This document shows, in pieces, positions 5,052 to 6,616 of a DNA stretch of 6,616 bases (within the stretch, counting starts at the first letter, position 1; each line of letters begins with the position of its first letter). Made by a program: the position numbers and the translations under genes. The stretch spans positions 1 to 6,616 of the forward strand of contig JAQXIB010000032.1 in assembly GCA_029007575.1 (NCBI GenBank), in the 5' to 3' direction. Source of the stretch: Clostridiales bacterium (GTDB lineage: Bacteria; Bacillota; Clostridia; Oscillospirales; Ruminococcaceae). The notes under the pieces are model-generated. The model did not search any database. It was not told the origin of the DNA and was given only the letters and a program-made list of their open reading frames with translations.

Positions 5052-5909
5052 TTATTGAAACATCGTGCCGATACCTTCGTTGGAAAACATCTCAATCAGG
5101 ATGGAATGCGGTATTCTTCCGTCAATGATAAACGCACGATTGACGCCGCGCCGAACGCTTTCTACACAGCACTCGATTTTCGGAATCATACCGCCGGAAA
5201 TAATACCGTCCCGAATCAACGAAGGCACCTCACTGACCTGCACAAACGGAATGAGTGTATTTTCATCATCCTTATCCCGCAAAAGACCTTTAATATCGGT
5301 CATCAGGATCAGGTTTTCCGCCTTTAATGCGGCGGCAATCTGCGCGGCAGCCGTATCGGCATTGATGTTATAGATTTCTCCGTCCTCCGAACTGGCAACG
5401 GTCGCGATCACCGGAATATATCCGTCGTCCAGCGCCTTAATAATCGGCGTCACATCGATTTTTTTAATCTGACCGACATAACCCAAATCCACATCGCTTT
5501 TTTTCTTCTCGGCAATTAACATTCCGCCGTCGGTGCCGCACAATCCCAGTGCTTTTCCGTTATGCTGTTGCAACAGACTGACCAGACCTTTATTCACTTT
5601 GCCTGCCAAAACCATCTGCACGATTTCGGCTGTTTCTTTGTCAGTGTACCGAAGCCCGTTTATAAACTTGCTTTCTTTGCCGACCTTTTTCAGCATGTCA
5701 TTGATTTCGGGACCTCCGCCATGTACCAGCACCACTTTGATGCCTACTAAAGATAACAGCACAATATCGCTCATAACCGCCTGCTTGAGGTCATCGCGTA
5801 TCATAGCGTTTCCGCCGTATTTCACAACCACAATTTTATTGCTGTATTTTTGGATATAAGGAAGTGCATCCGCTAATACCTGCGCCTTTACACTGTTTTG
5901 AATATCCAT
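5052..5909 (-). CDS. argB: N-acetylglutamate kinase
   Basis: ArgB phosphorylates N-acetyl-L-glutamate with ATP, the second step of arginine synthesis. The 285-residue protein has the amino-acid-kinase signatures KYGGNAM (30-36, with K30), VHGGGPEIN (62-70), NGLRYTD (84-90), NINADTAAAQIA (181-192) and GGMIPKI (239-245, with K244). It carries an N-terminal helix-like stretch before the first strand (about residues 5-22) and ends EGIGTMF (278-284). In this family both are typical of hexameric, arginine-inhibited enzymes, so feedback control by arginine is likely though not proven. I chose the ATG at 5909 because GAAAGGG (5919-5925) lies 9 bases upstream; an in-frame ATG at 5933 has a poorer site and adds eight unmatched residues. 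It begins 40 bases after argJ. A hairpin starts a few bases beyond the stop codon. Confidence 0.95.
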   Translation of the reverse strand: MDIQNSVKAQVLADALPYIQKYSNKIVVVKYGGNAMIRDDLKQAVMSDIVLLSLVGIKVVLVHGGGPEINDMLKKVGKESKFINGLRYTDKETAEIVQMVLAGKVNKGLVSLLQQHNGKALGLCGTDGGMLIAEKKKSDVDLGYVGQIKKIDVTPIIKALDDGYIPVIATVASSEDGEIYNINADTAAAQIAAALKAENLILMTDIKGLLRDKDDENTLIPFVQVSEVPSLIRDGIISGGMIPKIECCVESVRRGVNRAFIIDGRIPHSILIEMFSNEGIGTMFQ

Positions 5910-5918
5910 ATAAGACAA

Positions 5919-5925
5919 CCCTTTC
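5919..5925 (-). promoter_or_regulatory. Ribosome binding site of argB
   Basis: The minus strand reads GAAAGGG, 9 bases before the ATG at 5909-5907. This favours that start over the in-frame ATG at 5933. Confidence 0.65.
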
Positions 5926-5949
5926 TCCGTCATAATTCCGATGTCGGCA

Positions 5950-6616
5950 TCAAGTGCGGTAATCGCCGTTGATTTTTACATAATCATAGGTCAAATCACA
6001 GCCCCATGCCACCGCAGAATAGCTTCCTTTACCAAGACTGATTATGATTTTGATTTCATCCTCCATCAAAATTTCTTTTGCGAGCTCCTCGCTAAAAGCT
6101 ACCCCAGCGCCATATTCGCAAACACGAATACAACCTTTTGCGGATGCAAGCTGTACTTCAACGTTGTCAATATTGAATTCCGCGTCGGCATATCCGATGG
6201 CACACAAAATTCTGCCCCAGTTTGCATCGGCGCCGAACATGGCGGCTTTAAACAAGCTGGAAGTAATCACCGACTTAGCGACCTTTTTCGCCGTTTGTTC
6301 ATCATCAGCACCGGTCACATGGCATTCCAACAATTTAGTTGCGCCCTCTCCGTCAGCCGCGATCTCACGGGACAGATTCATCATCACAACATAAAGCGCG
6401 TTGACAAAAATTTCATAGTTGACATCCTGTTTGTCGATCAGTGGGTTTCCAGCTTTTCCGGAAGCCAGCATGCACGCCATGTCATTGGTAGAGGTATCGC
6501 CGTCAATACTCACCATATTAAAGGTATCATCCGCCACCTTTTTTAAAGCCGATTGCAGCAGCTCCGGATCAATTGCCACATCGGTAGTCATAAAGCAAAG
6601 CATCGTTGCCATATTC
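5950..6616 (-). CDS. argJ: Glutamate N-acetyltransferase ArgJ, C-terminal part (5' end outside window)
   Basis: ArgJ transfers the acetyl group of N-acetylornithine to glutamate, giving ornithine and N-acetylglutamate; some family members also use acetyl-CoA. The frame runs off the right edge; the visible residues begin N-M-A-T-M-L-C-F. ATML is the self-cleavage site of the family: the chain breaks between Ala and Thr, and the Thr becomes the nucleophile at the start of the beta chain. About 218 residues follow that Thr, a normal full beta chain. Other blocks are SIDGDTSTND, REIAADGEGATK, FGADANWGR and the usual family ending VKINGDYRT. The alpha chain and the start codon lie outside the window. 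The stop is 40 bases before argB. Whether the enzyme is mono- or bifunctional cannot be told from this part. The ATG at 6612 is internal and is not the start. Confidence 0.94.
   Translation of the reverse strand, partial: NMATMLCFMTTDVAIDPELLQSALKKVADDTFNMVSIDGDTSTNDMACMLASGKAGNPLIDKQDVNYEIFVNALYVVMMNLSREIAADGEGATKLLECHVTGADDEQTAKKVAKSVITSSLFKAAMFGADANWGRILCAIGYADAEFNIDNVEVQLASAKGCIRVCEYGAGVAFSEELAKEILMEDEIKIIISLGKGSYSAVAWGCDLTYDYVKINGDYRT

Noticed and set aside
4783..5327. Plus-strand open frames of 66-101 codons over the gap and the 3' end of argB
   Set aside because: They run antisense to argB or through the hairpins, overlap one another in different frames and resemble no family.

Overview
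The window holds most of an arginine-biosynthesis operon from what is probably a low-to-mid-GC Firmicute of the class Clostridia. That placement is an inference: strong AGGAGG-type ribosome binding sites, a GTG start, an ArgR-type operator, the argJ-argB-argD-argF order, and a methionine-synthase-like protein and an HD protein that resemble clostridial families. No ribosomal RNA or other taxonomic marker is present.

Layout. Bases 1-304 (plus strand) carry the last 100 codons of a methionine-synthase-like methyltransferase whose start lies outside the window. A 42-base perfect palindrome (304-345) flanked by A and T runs separates it from everything else and looks like a terminator shared by two convergent transcripts. 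All remaining genes are on the minus strand. In transcription order they are argJ (5950 to the right edge, 5' end missing), argB (5052-5909), a 315-base hairpin-rich gap, argD (3552-4736), an HD-domain phosphohydrolase of unknown substrate (3055-3555, overlapping argD by ATGA), a 113-base gap with a good ARG-box candidate, argF (2036-2941) and ilvD (347-2005).

Function. ArgJ makes N-acetylglutamate and releases ornithine. ArgB phosphorylates N-acetylglutamate. ArgD makes acetylornithine from the semialdehyde produced by ArgC, which is not in view. ArgF carbamoylates ornithine to citrulline. IlvD belongs to isoleucine/valine synthesis and is attached to the operon's 3' end only 30 bases after argF. 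The HD protein has an intact metal-binding pattern but no assigned role; its coupling to argD is one of the less explained aspects of the locus.

Non-coding structure. The argB-argD gap is not ordinary spacer. It begins and ends with near-identical copies of a 25-27-base hairpin sequence, contains at least four more hairpins, and carries a GGGGGGATCGGGGG tract on the minus strand. It looks like an inserted repeat element or a structured leader for argD. No mobile-element gene, CRISPR array, tRNA or rRNA was seen. The core of the window is conventional; the points of interest are the repeat-like element, the HD gene, the internal ARG box, the ilvD linkage and the shortened pterin-domain protein.
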